A DNA stretch of 64,000 bases. It comes from Methylobacterium sp. E-005. Lineage in GTDB: Bacteria > Pseudomonadota > Alphaproteobacteria > Rhizobiales > Beijerinckiaceae. Each line of letters opens with the position of its first letter. Within the stretch, counting starts at the first letter, position 1. Shown here one piece after another: positions 55,021-63,337 of the stretch. The stretch is taken from NCBI RefSeq assembly GCF_022829725.1, contig NZ_JAKSYG010000209.1, forward strand, positions 62,001 through 126,000, written 5' to 3'. A program made the position numbers and the translations under genes. The notes beneath the pieces were generated by a model, which searched no databases, had not been told where the DNA came from, and worked only from the letters and a program-made list of their open reading frames with translations.

Positions 55021-55302
55021 ATGGCGCGAATTTCTGCACGTCTCGGTCTGGTGGGACTTCTGCTGATCCCGGGCGCTGCGTCCGCAGCGGACCTGGATAG
55101 GGTCGTCCCCCCTGCGGGTTTCCGCGCGACCTGCGAGGATCTCGGCACGTTCTGCTTCGCTGATGCCTGCGGCCGCGATCAGATCGAAGCCGCCCGGAAC
55201 TGCCAGTCGCGTTGCCGGCATGCGGTCATCATGAGCGTGATCCCGGAGGCCTGCCCGCGCTACGAGGGGCTACCGGTCACGGTCCTCCAGCGGCGTGGGT
55301 GA
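55021..55302 (+). CDS. Small secreted Cys-rich protein
   Basis: 93 residues from ATG 55021. Signal peptide RISARLGLVGLLLIPGAASAA, then a mature part of about 70 residues with six Cys (TCEDLGTFCFADACGRD, NCQSRC, EACPRY), likely three disulfides in the periplasm. I recognise no family. Confidence 0.7.
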   Translation: MARISARLGLVGLLLIPGAASAADLDRVVPPAGFRATCEDLGTFCFADACGRDQIEAARNCQSRCRHAVIMSVIPEACPRYEGLPVTVLQRRG

Positions 55303-55473
55303 GCGCGGCGCGTTCCGCCCCCGCCGGAACCGGCCTCAAGCCGGACCGGAAAATCCAAGCGCCCGCGGCAACAAAACGCGGCACCCGGCATTGACCTATC
55401 TCGAAATGGTGATCGACAGATGTGGGGGTGCGGTCGGATGCACGCTATTGCGCGCGATGCCCGCAGACGAGTC

Positions 55474-55650
55474 ATGCGGACGAGTGATCTACAACCACCC
55501 CAGGCGGGACTGAATTCCGACCCGATTCTGTACGGCGTGGCCGCAGGGTTGGCGGCCCTGTTCCCCCTTGTGCCGGCCTCCAAGATCCCAGGCGAATCCG
55601 TCCGGGCCGACGCTTCGGACCCGGCTCGGGAGACCGCCAACGATCCCTGA
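55474..55650 (+). CDS. Possible small membrane protein
   Basis: 58 codons from ATG 55474. One hydrophobic stretch, ILYGVAAGLAALFPLVP, followed by an acidic tail. The ribosome binding site is weak and no family is known. Listed because it is the only frame in bases 55303-55679 that looks like a protein. Confidence 0.35.
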   Translation: MRTSDLQPPQAGLNSDPILYGVAAGLAALFPLVPASKIPGESVRADASDPARETANDP

Positions 55651-55679
55651 ATCTGGCCGAGTCGCAGCCGGCGGCGTCC

Positions 55680-55844
55680 TCAGGACACCAGCCGGGCGAG
55701 GAGAAGCAGCGTCGCCATCACCGGAGCGGCGGCGGCGAGCCAGAGGGCGCCCGCATGAAACCCCTTGGGTCCCGTGAAGCGCAGGCTCCGCGCCGCGCCC
55801 GGACGCAGATCCGTCCCACGCCCGATACCGATTCCGACTGGCAT
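55680..55844 (-). CDS. Small membrane protein
   Basis: 54 codons from ATG 55844 behind a strong GGGGAGG site 6 bases upstream. Short basic N-terminus (GIGIGRGTDLRPGAARSL) and a single C-terminal helix (GALWLAAAAPVMATLLLLARLV). Function unknown. Confidence 0.6.
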   Translation of the reverse strand: MPVGIGIGRGTDLRPGAARSLRFTGPKGFHAGALWLAAAAPVMATLLLLARLVS

Positions 55845-55938
55845 CCGTAGCCTCCCCGACACGCGGGGAGTACGGCTCGAAACTCGCCAAGACCGTCTGA
55901 ATCGGGCCTCGCCTTCGTGCGGCGTGGTGAACGGCCGC

Positions 55939-56451
55939 TTAAAGGGCGCGGTCGAACTTCAGCTCGCCGTTCGGGCTCTGCAGGACCAGCTGTGAGCCGA
56001 CGAGGTCCCACACCGCCGAGGTGCGCAGGGCGACGAAGAAGGCCTGCTCGGAGGCCGCGAGGCCCTTGTCGCAGCTCTTCTTGGTCAGTGCGAGCGGACC
56101 GACCGCGATGTGCTGCTCCTTGAGCGGGAAGGCGGTGGCCGCGAAGGTGTTGCAGCCGCCGTAGCCGCGGGCGCGATACTGCTTGTCGATGATGAAGCTC
56201 GGCCGGTCGCCGCCAGAGAACGGCTTGCCGTTCAAGCTCACGGCCGTCCAGGTCGAATCGAGCGGGAAGATCTTCTCGCTGGCCTTGGCCCCCGGCACGT
56301 ACTGGGGCTTCTTCTCGTCCTCGCCGCCGGGACGGCGATTGCCCTTACCGAAGCCCGTCGGAGACCCCATCTGGGCCTGCGCCTGCGTCGCTGCGGTCAG
56401 ACCCGCGGCCAGAACCGCACAGGCCAAGGTTGCGATCAGCACCCCTCTCAT
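55939..56451 (-). CDS. META-domain (HslJ-like) secreted protein
   Basis: 170 residues. Signal peptide MRGVLIATLACAVLAAGLTAA, ending AQA, a charged linker, then a META domain: WTAVSLNGKPF, PSFIIDKQYRARGYGGCNTFAATAF, IAVGPLALTKKSCDKGL, EQAFFVAL, and the final LVLQSPNGELKFDRAL. META domains occur in heat-shock HslJ and in outer-membrane stress proteins. Two Cys could form a disulfide. Confidence 0.88.
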   Translation of the reverse strand: MRGVLIATLACAVLAAGLTAATQAQAQMGSPTGFGKGNRRPGGEDEKKPQYVPGAKASEKIFPLDSTWTAVSLNGKPFSGGDRPSFIIDKQYRARGYGGCNTFAATAFPLKEQHIAVGPLALTKKSCDKGLAASEQAFFVALRTSAVWDLVGSQLVLQSPNGELKFDRAL

Positions 56452-56648
56452 CGTTCCGTCCCCATCTCGCGCGCTCCGCGCTCAGGTCACCCCGGATCCA
56501 GACCCGTGCCAGAGGCGGTCCGAATCCCTGCATCGTGGCGGATGCGATAGGAATTCAGCACAATTATGGTCAAGCGCCCTGGGCGTCCGCCCGGAAACGA
56601 TCCGCGACGGCCGTCGTTGTTGATCATCGAAAGAGCGGGAGAGCGACC

Positions 56649-56972
56649 TTGGCAGGATCGGACGAGGGTGCGCAAAGCGGTGCGGGCGCGCCGGCGATGA
56701 GTCCGGCACAGTCGCGGGCGGCCCGTGGGCTGCTCGGATGGTCCGAGGCGGACCTCGCCGCGAAGGTCGGGCTCGATGAGCGTCTCGTGCGCGATTTCGA
56801 GGCTGGCTACGGTGATCCGCCGAGCGGACAGATCGAGGCCCTGCGCAGCGCGCTCAGTGCGGCCGGGGCGGTGTTCACCGAATCGCCGACGCAGGGCGTC
56901 CACCTCGCGGAGGCGTCGGGGGCCGACGAAGGCACGCGACTCGGGGCGCTGACCACGGAGAACGACCGCTAG
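56649..56972 (+). CDS. Small helix-turn-helix (XRE-type) protein
   Basis: 107 residues from TTG 56649, chosen because GGGAG lies 7 bases upstream; the ATG at 56697 has no site. The central part SPAQSRAARGLLGWSEADLAAKVGLDERLVRDFEAG is a Cro/CI-type HTH, followed by IEALRSALSAAGAVFTE, the usual end of this small family. The rest is short and polar. Target genes unknown. Confidence 0.75.
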   Translation: MAGSDEGAQSGAGAPAMSPAQSRAARGLLGWSEADLAAKVGLDERLVRDFEAGYGDPPSGQIEALRSALSAAGAVFTESPTQGVHLAEASGADEGTRLGALTTENDR

Positions 56973-57135
56973 CCGGCGGGAGACCGAACGCGCCGCTCAG
57001 GGATCGTTCAGACGCTCGGGCCGTAAGTCACCGGACACGCCCCCCACGAGGCCTGGAGCGATCCGTGACCGACCTCCCCCGCCTGCCACCCCGGACCACC
57101 GGGGGATCCACCCCCTCCCGGAAGGTGGCCCGCTG

Positions 57136-57873
57136 ATGCGCGCCGATGCCTTCCTGGCGGCGGCCGACGCCCTTCCCCTGGGCAGCCTCGATGCGCTGGT
57201 CGGGACCGGCGGTCTGGTCGTCGTCGCACCCCATCCTGACGACGAGAGTCTGGGCAGCGGCGGTCTGATCGCCGCGGCGCGGGCAGAGGGCCGAGCGGTC
57301 CGCTTGGTCGTGGTGAGCGACGGCTGCGGCTCGCACACGCATTCCCAGCTCTACCCGCCCGAAAGGCTGCGCACCCTGCGCGAGGCCGAGACCGTGCGGG
57401 CCGTGTCGATCCTCGGCCTGGCAGCAGAGGATGTTACCTTCCTGCGCCTGCCCGACGCGCATGTCCCGAGCGTGGGGCCCGTTGCCGAGGAAGCCGCGCG
57501 GGCGGTGGCGCGGGCCGCTACCAATTGCGGCGCGGGCGCGGTGTTCGTAACTTGGCGGCACGATCCGCATTGCGACCACAGGGCGTCAGCCGCCATCGTG
57601 GGCCTTGCCCGGCCTCATATGCCCGGGGTGCGGATCTACGAATATCCCGTCTGGGGCTGGACCCTGCCGCCCGACACCGAAGTCGGCCCGGCGCCGACGG
57701 GCCTGCGCCTCGACGTTGCGCCGTATCGCCAGATCAAGGCCCGCGCGGTCGCGGCACACGAATCGCAGACCACCGATCTGATCGCGGATGATCCGCAGGG
57801 ATTCAGGCTGGAGCCCGCGATGATCGACCGGCTGTGCGGCCCCTACGAGCGCTTCGTCGCGGTTCCCGCATGA
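57136..57873 (+). CDS. PIG-L/LmbE-type deacetylase
   Basis: 245 residues. Zinc-dependent N-acetylsugar deacetylase family. Metal motif VVAPHPDDESLGSGGLI, then SDGCGSHTHSQLYPPERLRTLREAETVRAVSILGL, and the third-ligand region TWRHDPHCDHRASAAIV. It starts a run with a methyltransferase remnant and a glycosyltransferase, each overlapping the previous stop by 4 bases, so the three are translated together; the set probably modifies or transfers a sugar. Confidence 0.92.
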   Translation: MRADAFLAAADALPLGSLDALVGTGGLVVVAPHPDDESLGSGGLIAAARAEGRAVRLVVVSDGCGSHTHSQLYPPERLRTLREAETVRAVSILGLAAEDVTFLRLPDAHVPSVGPVAEEAARAVARAATNCGAGAVFVTWRHDPHCDHRASAAIVGLARPHMPGVRIYEYPVWGWTLPPDTEVGPAPTGLRLDVAPYRQIKARAVAAHESQTTDLIADDPQGFRLEPAMIDRLCGPYERFVAVPA

Positions 57874-58181
57874 GGCGCCGGCTGCAGACCGGGCCGGCCG
57901 AGCGGCCCGCGGGCCGGTTCGACCGGATCGTGTTGTCCGAATTCCCGCTCGTCCTGGCGCCGCCGGATCTAGCCGCCCCGGTGCAGAGGGTTGGAGACGC
58001 GATCGAGCCCGGGGGCGACTTGGTCCCGATGCACTGGCTCGGCGTGACCGATTACCCGACATCCGGCGACGAAGCCGCCGAGGACTTCATCGTGCAGGCC
58101 ACGCCGTTCGCTGGCCTCCTGGACCAATCCGGGACCGCCGCGTATCGGCTCGATGTCCCGCGCGCCGGGGCCGCCGCGTGA
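57870..58181 (+). pseudogene. C-terminal remnant of a SAM-dependent methyltransferase
   Basis: 103 codons from ATG 57870 in the PIG-L stop. The part from GRFDRIVLSEFPLVLAPPDLAAPV to PGGDLVPMHWLGVTDYPTSGDEAAEDFI matches the second half of NodS-like methyltransferases usually found between PIG-L and GT2 genes. The N-terminal half with the SAM-binding glycine motif is absent, so it cannot be a working methyltransferase by itself. The frame is intact and overlaps both neighbours, so it is still translated or only recently decayed. Confidence 0.75.
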
Positions 58182-59026
58182 GCGCGACGGTCATCACCCT
58201 CAACAAGGGCCGGGACGCGCATCTCGCCCGCCTGCTCGAAGGGCTGGCTCGGGGCACACCGCCGGCTGCCTGTATCGTGGTGGAGATCGGCGACGCGGCG
58301 CCCCTGCCAGCTTTTCCCTTTCCGGTGGAGCACGTCCCGTTTCCCCATGCCGGCCTGCCGCTGGCGGCCGCGCGCAATGCCGGCCGCCGGGCGGCCCGGA
58401 CCGACACGCTGATCTTCCTCGACGTGGATTGCATCCCCTCGGCGGGGCTCGTCGCTGGCCTGTCCCGGGCGGTGGCCCAGCATGACGGGCTGATCTGCTG
58501 CGAGATCGGCTATCTGCCGGCCGGCGCCGTCACGGATGGTTGGCGCGAGGCCGACCTCGACCGACTCGGGGCCCCGCATCCGGTGCGCGCCTTCCCGCCC
58601 GCCGGGGCGGTGACGGCCGCGCCGCAGGCCGGCCTGTTCTGGTCGCTGGCCTTCGCGGTGCGCGCTGAGACCTACGACCGCCTCGGCGGCTTCGACGAAT
58701 CGTTCTCGGGCTACGGCGCCGAGGATACCGATCTGGCGTTCCGGGCCGAGAAGGCCGGGGTGCCGATCCTGTTCCTCGGCGGCCCGCGGGCCTATCACCA
58801 GCACCATCCGGGCTACGACCCGCCGCTCCAGCATTTTCGCGATATCGTCACCAACGCATCGCGGTTTCACGCGCAGCATGGCCTCTGGCCGATGGACGGC
58901 TGGCTCGACGGGTTCGCCCGGCTCGGGCTGATCGCGGCGGACTGGCGTGAGGGGATCGAGATCCTGCGCGATCCGACGCCGGAGGAGATGGCGGCGGCGC
59001 GACTGCCGGATGATCGGCCGTTCTGA
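58178..59026 (+). CDS. Family 2 glycosyltransferase
   Basis: 282 residues from a GTG overlapping the previous stop. GT-A fold: ATVITLNKGRDAHLARLLEGLARG, AARNAGRRAARTDTLIFLDVDCIPSAGL with the metal-binding DVD, and the acceptor region RLGGFDESFSGYGAEDTDLAFRAEKAG. The substrate is unknown; the PIG-L partner suggests an amino-sugar. Confidence 0.92.
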   Translation: MSATVITLNKGRDAHLARLLEGLARGTPPAACIVVEIGDAAPLPAFPFPVEHVPFPHAGLPLAAARNAGRRAARTDTLIFLDVDCIPSAGLVAGLSRAVAQHDGLICCEIGYLPAGAVTDGWREADLDRLGAPHPVRAFPPAGAVTAAPQAGLFWSLAFAVRAETYDRLGGFDESFSGYGAEDTDLAFRAEKAGVPILFLGGPRAYHQHHPGYDPPLQHFRDIVTNASRFHAQHGLWPMDGWLDGFARLGLIAADWREGIEILRDPTPEEMAAARLPDDRPF

Positions 59027-59039
59027 GGTCAGCAGCGCC

Positions 59040-59105
59040 CTCGCCATCGTTACGAATGCAGCGAAGCATTCCAGGGCCGCACCACACTCTAGCGATGGCG
59101 CGCGA
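59040..59105. repeat. Dispersed palindromic repeat, family B, diverged copy
   Basis: CGCCATCGTTACGAATGCAGCGAAGCATTCCAGGGCCGCACC followed by CTAGCGATGGCGCG. It parallels the copy at 19979 (GCAGCGAAGCAATCCAGGGC). Confidence 0.6.
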
Positions 59106-59130
59106 CAACGGATTGCCTGACTGTACCGGC

Positions 59131-59162
59131 AAAAACGCGCCGCCGTCGATGACGGCGGCGCG
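59131..59162 (-). terminator. Rho-independent terminator of the serine-cycle run
   Basis: CGCGCCGCCGTC and GACGGCGGCGCG pair perfectly over 12 bp with a 3-base loop. On the minus strand TTTTT follows, 35 bases after the mcl stop. Confidence 0.88.
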
Positions 59163-59196
59163 CTCATGTTGAACCGCGCTGTCGGTGTGGAACCGC

Positions 59197-60168
59197 TCAG
59201 CCCTTCATCGCATCCGCCTTCTCGATCAGCGCCTCGGCCATGCGGATCGAGGCGATGTCGATCAGGCGGCCGTCGAGCGAGACGGCGCCGCGTCCAGCCT
59301 TGGCGGCCTCTTCCATGGCCTCCAGGATGCGGCGGGCCTTGGTGACCTCGGCCTCGGACGGGGTGAACACCTGATTGGCCAGATCGATCTGGCTGGGGTG
59401 GATCGCCCACTTGCCCTCGAAGCCCAGCGCCGCGCAGCGCTTGGCCGCCGAGACGTAGCCGTCCGGATCGGAAAAGTCGCCGAACGGGCCGTCGATCGGG
59501 CGCAGGCCATAGGCGCGGCAGGCGATCAGCATGCGGTTCTGGGCAAACAGCCACGGATCCTGCCAATGGGTCTGGCGGTTGCCGCCCTCGTCCTTGTCGG
59601 TCAGCACCGAGAAGTCGGGGTTCACGCCGCCGATCACGGTCGAGCGGGCGCGGGTCGAGGCGGCGTAATCGGCCACGCCGAACGACATCGCCTCCAGGCG
59701 CTTCGACGACTGCGCGATCGCCTCGACATTGGCCATGCCCAGCGCCGTCTCGATCAGCACCTCGAAGCCGAGCTTCTTCTCGCGCTTCTTGGCCTGCTCG
59801 ATCTGGGTGACCAGCACGTCGATGGCGTAGACGTCCTGCGGCACGCCGACCTTGGGGATCAGGACCATGTCGAGCCGCGGGCAGGCTTCGACGATATCGA
59901 CCACATCACGGTACATGTAGTGGGTGTCGAGACCGTTGATGCGGATCATCATGGTCTTGTTGCCCCAATCCAGGTCGTTCAGCGCCTGGATGATGTTGGT
60001 GCGGGCCTTCTCCTTATCGTCGGGGGCCACGGCGTCTTCCAGATCGAGGAAGATCACGTCGGCCGCCGACGAGGTAGCCTTCTCCATGAAGGTCGGGTTC
60101 GAGCCGGGGACGGCCAGCTCGGAGCGGTGCAGGCGGGCCTTGGCCTGCTGGATCAGGGTGAAGCTCAT
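59197..60168 (-). CDS. mcl: Malyl-CoA lyase (L-malyl-CoA/beta-methylmalyl-CoA lyase)
   Basis: 323 residues, the size of Methylobacterium MclA. Cleaves malyl-CoA to glyoxylate and acetyl-CoA, the last step of the serine cycle. CitE-like TIM barrel: MSFTLIQQAKARLHRSELAVPGSNP, DVIFLDLEDAVAPDDKEKAR, MMIRINGLDTHYMYRDVVD, FEVLIETALGMANVEAI, GVADYAASTRARSTVIGGVN, and the C-terminal EGKWAIHPSQIDLANQVFTPS with the lid helix. The Asp/Glu metal ligands are present. It is the last gene of the mtkB-ppc-mcl run; the upstream part of the long frame is shadow. Confidence 0.97.
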   Translation of the reverse strand: MSFTLIQQAKARLHRSELAVPGSNPTFMEKATSSAADVIFLDLEDAVAPDDKEKARTNIIQALNDLDWGNKTMMIRINGLDTHYMYRDVVDIVEACPRLDMVLIPKVGVPQDVYAIDVLVTQIEQAKKREKKLGFEVLIETALGMANVEAIAQSSKRLEAMSFGVADYAASTRARSTVIGGVNPDFSVLTDKDEGGNRQTHWQDPWLFAQNRMLIACRAYGLRPIDGPFGDFSDPDGYVSAAKRCAALGFEGKWAIHPSQIDLANQVFTPSEAEVTKARRILEAMEEAAKAGRGAVSLDGRLIDIASIRMAEALIEKADAMKG

Positions 60169-60285
60169 CGTGGGGTCTCTCTCCTGGTGACGGTTCTGAT
60201 GCCGGTGCGGGGTATCCGCTCGGCGATGAAGATGGCGCTCGCTTCGCTCGGCGACAGAGCGAGAGGTGTTGTTGAGGGCGCGCGG

Positions 60286-60313
60286 CTCTCCCTCCCCCGC
60301 AGAGGGGGGAGGG
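60286..60313. repeat. Dispersed repeat family A, single palindrome
   Basis: CTCTCCCTCCCCCGCAGAGGGGGGAGGGA, the reverse-complement form of the family A arm, in the gap between ppc and mcl. Confidence 0.7.
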
Positions 60314-60341
60314 AATGGTGCGTGTAAGTCCTCGTGCTGCC

Positions 60342-63092
60342 TCACCCCGTCGCCCCGAAGCCGACCGCGATGCAGTTGATCGACAAGAGCAGCGCCGACT
60401 TCACCGCCTCGCGCCGGTCCTCGTCGGTCTCGGCCCGGTAGCGGGCGAGGAGTTCCACCTGCTCGCGGCTCACCTGATTGATCGTCGGCAGCCGACCCTT
60501 GAGCCGGTCGCGGAACAGGGGGAAGCGCTCGGCCAGCTCGGTGCCGCCGCTTACCCGCAGCACCATCTCGCGGGTCAGCGCGTACTCGGCCTCGATCATC
60601 GAGAAGATGCGATCGCGAATGCCGGTGTCCGGGACGAGGCCCGCATAGGCGCGGGCGATGTCGAGATCGACCATCATCAGCGTCTTCTCGACCTCGTCGA
60701 GGACGAGGCGCAGGATGCGCGATTCCTGGAACAGGCGCCTGAGGGTCGCCTCGCCCTCGCGGCCGCGGACGTCGATGAAGCTCGCGAGCCCGGAGCCGAC
60801 GCCGTACCAGCCGGTGATCACGTGCCGGTTCTGCGACCACGCGAACACCCAGGGGATCGCCCGCAGATCCGAGAGCGACCGGGCGCCGAACCGACGCGCC
60901 GGGCGCGAGCCGATATTGAGGAGCGCGATCTCGTCCAGCGGGCTCGCGGCCTGGAAGTAATCGACGAGGCCGTCGGTCTGGAGCAGCTGCACGTAGGCCG
61001 CCCGCGAGGCGCCGGCCAACGCCTCCAGGGCATCGTCGTGCCCGGGGCCCACCCGCTCGCCGTCGCCGGCGAGCGCATGTTCGAACACGGAGGCCGCCAG
61101 CAGCTCCATCTGGTAGGCGGCGGTGCCGCGGTTGGCGTATTTGAACGAGACCACCTCGCCCTGCTCGGTGGTGCGGAACCGGCCGCGGATCGAGCCCGGC
61201 GGCTGGGCCATGATGCCCTTCTGGGTCGGCACGCCGCCGCGGCTCACCGAGCCGCCGCGCCCGTGGAAGAAGGCGATGCCGATGCCGAGTTCCTGGCCCA
61301 GCCGGGTCAGCTTGCTCTGCGCCTTGTAGAGCTCCCAATTGGCGGCGACGAAGCCGCCGTCCTTGTTGGAGTCGGAATAGCCGATCATCACCTCCTGCAC
61401 CCCGCCCTGCCAGCGCGTGGAGCGGCGCACCACCGGCGTGCCGAGGAGCGCCCGCATGATCGCCGGGGCGGCGCGCAGGTCGTCGATGGTCTCGAACAGG
61501 GGCACGATCGGCAGCGGGCAGATTTCGGTCCCAGCCTCATCGAGGAACACCCCGGCTTCCTTGGCGAGCAGATAGGCGCCGAGCACGTCCTCGACCGAGC
61601 GGGTCATCGACAGCACGAAGGCGCCGAAGGCCTCGCGGTCCAGGGCCTCGCGCATCTCGGCCACCAACGCGAAGGTGGCGAGCGTCTCGCGGGCCGCGTC
61701 CGGCAGATCCTCGAAGGAGCGTTCCGGATCGCGCGGCCGGGCGAGTTCCGCGTCGAGCCACTGGCGCCAGGCGGCGCTGCCGAGCTCCGGCGGCTCACCC
61801 TCGCCGTTGCGCTGGCGCCAGAGGGCGTGGAGCGTGTCGGTGGTCCGGGTGGTGTTCTCGCGCAGGTCGAGCCGGACCGTCGAGAACCGAAAAATCTCCA
61901 CCATGCGGCGGACCGGGCGGACGAGGTCCCGGGCCAGCGCCCCGCACTTGGCCTCGGTCAGGCCGCGCTCCAGCGTGCGCAGATCCTCGATCAGCCCGTC
62001 CGCGCTGGCGTAATCCGGGCCGGAGGGATGCTCGCCCTCGTTGCGGGCGATCGTCGCCTCGATCTTGCGCAGGACGCAGGAGAGATACTGGCGATACGGC
62101 TCGCCCGGATTGCGCCGGGTGATGGCGCGCCCCTGGCCGCTCTCGGCGAGGTGCCGCTCAAGTTCCGCGCGGAACTCCTCGGGCAGCGGCAGCGAGCGTT
62201 CGGTGAGGGACAGGGTCCGCCCCAGCTCGCGTACGCCGTCCCGGTAGCGGGTGAGCGAGGCGAGCGCGTTGCGGTGTAGGGTCTGCCGGGTGACGACCGC
62301 CGTGACGTAGGGGTTGCCGTCCCGGTCGCCGCCGATCCACGAGCCGAACTGGAAGAACGGCGGGACCTTGAAGTCCATCCCCGGATAGGCTTCCGCCAGC
62401 GCCTCGTGAAGGGTCTCCAGGGTCTCGGGCAGCATTTCGAACAGGGTCTCGTCGAAGAAGTGCAGCCCCCAGGCCACCTCCCGCTCGACCGTGGCTTTCT
62501 CCAGGTGCAGCTCGCCGGTCATCCAGACCAGTTCGATCTGGTCGCGCAACTCGTTCATCAGCCCGTTGCGCTCGCGGTCGGTCCAGCGCGGCATCTCCAG
62601 CTCGCGCAGGACGAGGTAGATGCGCCGGAATTTTTCCAGCACCGTCACCCGCTTGCCCTCGGTGGGATGGGCGGTCAGCGTCGGGCGGATGCGCAGGTCG
62701 GTGAGCAGCGCCTGGATCTTCTCAGGCGGCACGCCCTGCTTGCGCGCATCCGCAAAAACCTTGGCGAAGGAGCCGCCGAGCGCGGCCCGGCCTTCCGTGC
62801 GCTCCACATGGCGGCGGCGGCGCATCGCGGCGTTCTGCTCGGCGATGGAGATCAGCTGGAACCAGATGCCCTGCACCTGGAGCGCGCGGGCCAGCATCTG
62901 CGGCGAGAAGCGCGAGATGTCGGCGGTGCCGTGCAGCACGGCTTCCAGGTCTGGATCGTGCCGGCGGGCGACGTCGAGCAGCGCCTGGAACAGGATGTCC
63001 AGCGCCTGCTCGGACGACGTGCCGACGATCACCGGCGGCGCGAAGGCCGTGGCATCGACGAGGCCGGGTGTTGCGTGAAGGGTACGGGTCAT
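60342..63092 (-). CDS. ppc: Phosphoenolpyruvate carboxylase
   Basis: 916 residues. Carboxylates PEP to oxaloacetate, the CO2-fixing step of the serine cycle. Catalytic blocks: LTAHPTEGKR (active His), FGSWIGGDRDGNPYVTA, VMIGYSDSNKDGGFVAANWELYKAQ, FFHGRGGSVSRGGVPTQKGIMAQPPGS with the mobile-loop GRGGS, and the C-terminal ending SINCIAVGFGATG. Serine-cycle enzymes in Methylobacterium are reported to be less dependent on acetyl-CoA activation; that is family knowledge. It is flanked on both sides by family A repeats. Confidence 0.97.
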   Translation of the reverse strand: MTRTLHATPGLVDATAFAPPVIVGTSSEQALDILFQALLDVARRHDPDLEAVLHGTADISRFSPQMLARALQVQGIWFQLISIAEQNAAMRRRRHVERTEGRAALGGSFAKVFADARKQGVPPEKIQALLTDLRIRPTLTAHPTEGKRVTVLEKFRRIYLVLRELEMPRWTDRERNGLMNELRDQIELVWMTGELHLEKATVEREVAWGLHFFDETLFEMLPETLETLHEALAEAYPGMDFKVPPFFQFGSWIGGDRDGNPYVTAVVTRQTLHRNALASLTRYRDGVRELGRTLSLTERSLPLPEEFRAELERHLAESGQGRAITRRNPGEPYRQYLSCVLRKIEATIARNEGEHPSGPDYASADGLIEDLRTLERGLTEAKCGALARDLVRPVRRMVEIFRFSTVRLDLRENTTRTTDTLHALWRQRNGEGEPPELGSAAWRQWLDAELARPRDPERSFEDLPDAARETLATFALVAEMREALDREAFGAFVLSMTRSVEDVLGAYLLAKEAGVFLDEAGTEICPLPIVPLFETIDDLRAAPAIMRALLGTPVVRRSTRWQGGVQEVMIGYSDSNKDGGFVAANWELYKAQSKLTRLGQELGIGIAFFHGRGGSVSRGGVPTQKGIMAQPPGSIRGRFRTTEQGEVVSFKYANRGTAAYQMELLAASVFEHALAGDGERVGPGHDDALEALAGASRAAYVQLLQTDGLVDYFQAASPLDEIALLNIGSRPARRFGARSLSDLRAIPWVFAWSQNRHVITGWYGVGSGLASFIDVRGREGEATLRRLFQESRILRLVLDEVEKTLMMVDLDIARAYAGLVPDTGIRDRIFSMIEAEYALTREMVLRVSGGTELAERFPLFRDRLKGRLPTINQVSREQVELLARYRAETDEDRREAVKSALLLSINCIAVGFGATG

Positions 63093-63132
63093 GGGGCCAC
63101 CTCGTGGCGCAAGTTTTCGATCACGCGCGACG

Positions 63133-63311
63133 CCCCCTCCCCCCCTCTGCGGGGGAGGATGGCCCCCGCGTCAGCGGGGGTCCGGAGAGGGGAACGACGG
63201 TGCAGAATGGGACTGCATCCGTCATGAAGGGCGCGCACGTTCCGGAGGCCGGGCTCCCCTCTCCCGACCCGCTTCGCGGGCCACCCTCCCCCGCAGAGGG
63301 GGGAGGGAGAG
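63133..63311. repeat. Dispersed repeat family A, full copy
   Basis: Arms CCCTCCCCCCCTCTGCGGGGGAGG and CCCTCCCCCGCAGAGGGGGGAGGG enclose a 100-base centre with GGAACGACGGTGCAG and CCGTCATGAAGG, similar to the copy at 36756. It occupies the gap between mtkB and ppc. Confidence 0.75.
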
Positions 63312-63337
63312 CGTTGCGCCCGGCAGGTGCGGCGCCG

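Noticed and set aside
60315..62279. 654-codon plus-strand frame opposite ppc
   Set aside because: Antisense shadow of ppc, which has all catalytic blocks.
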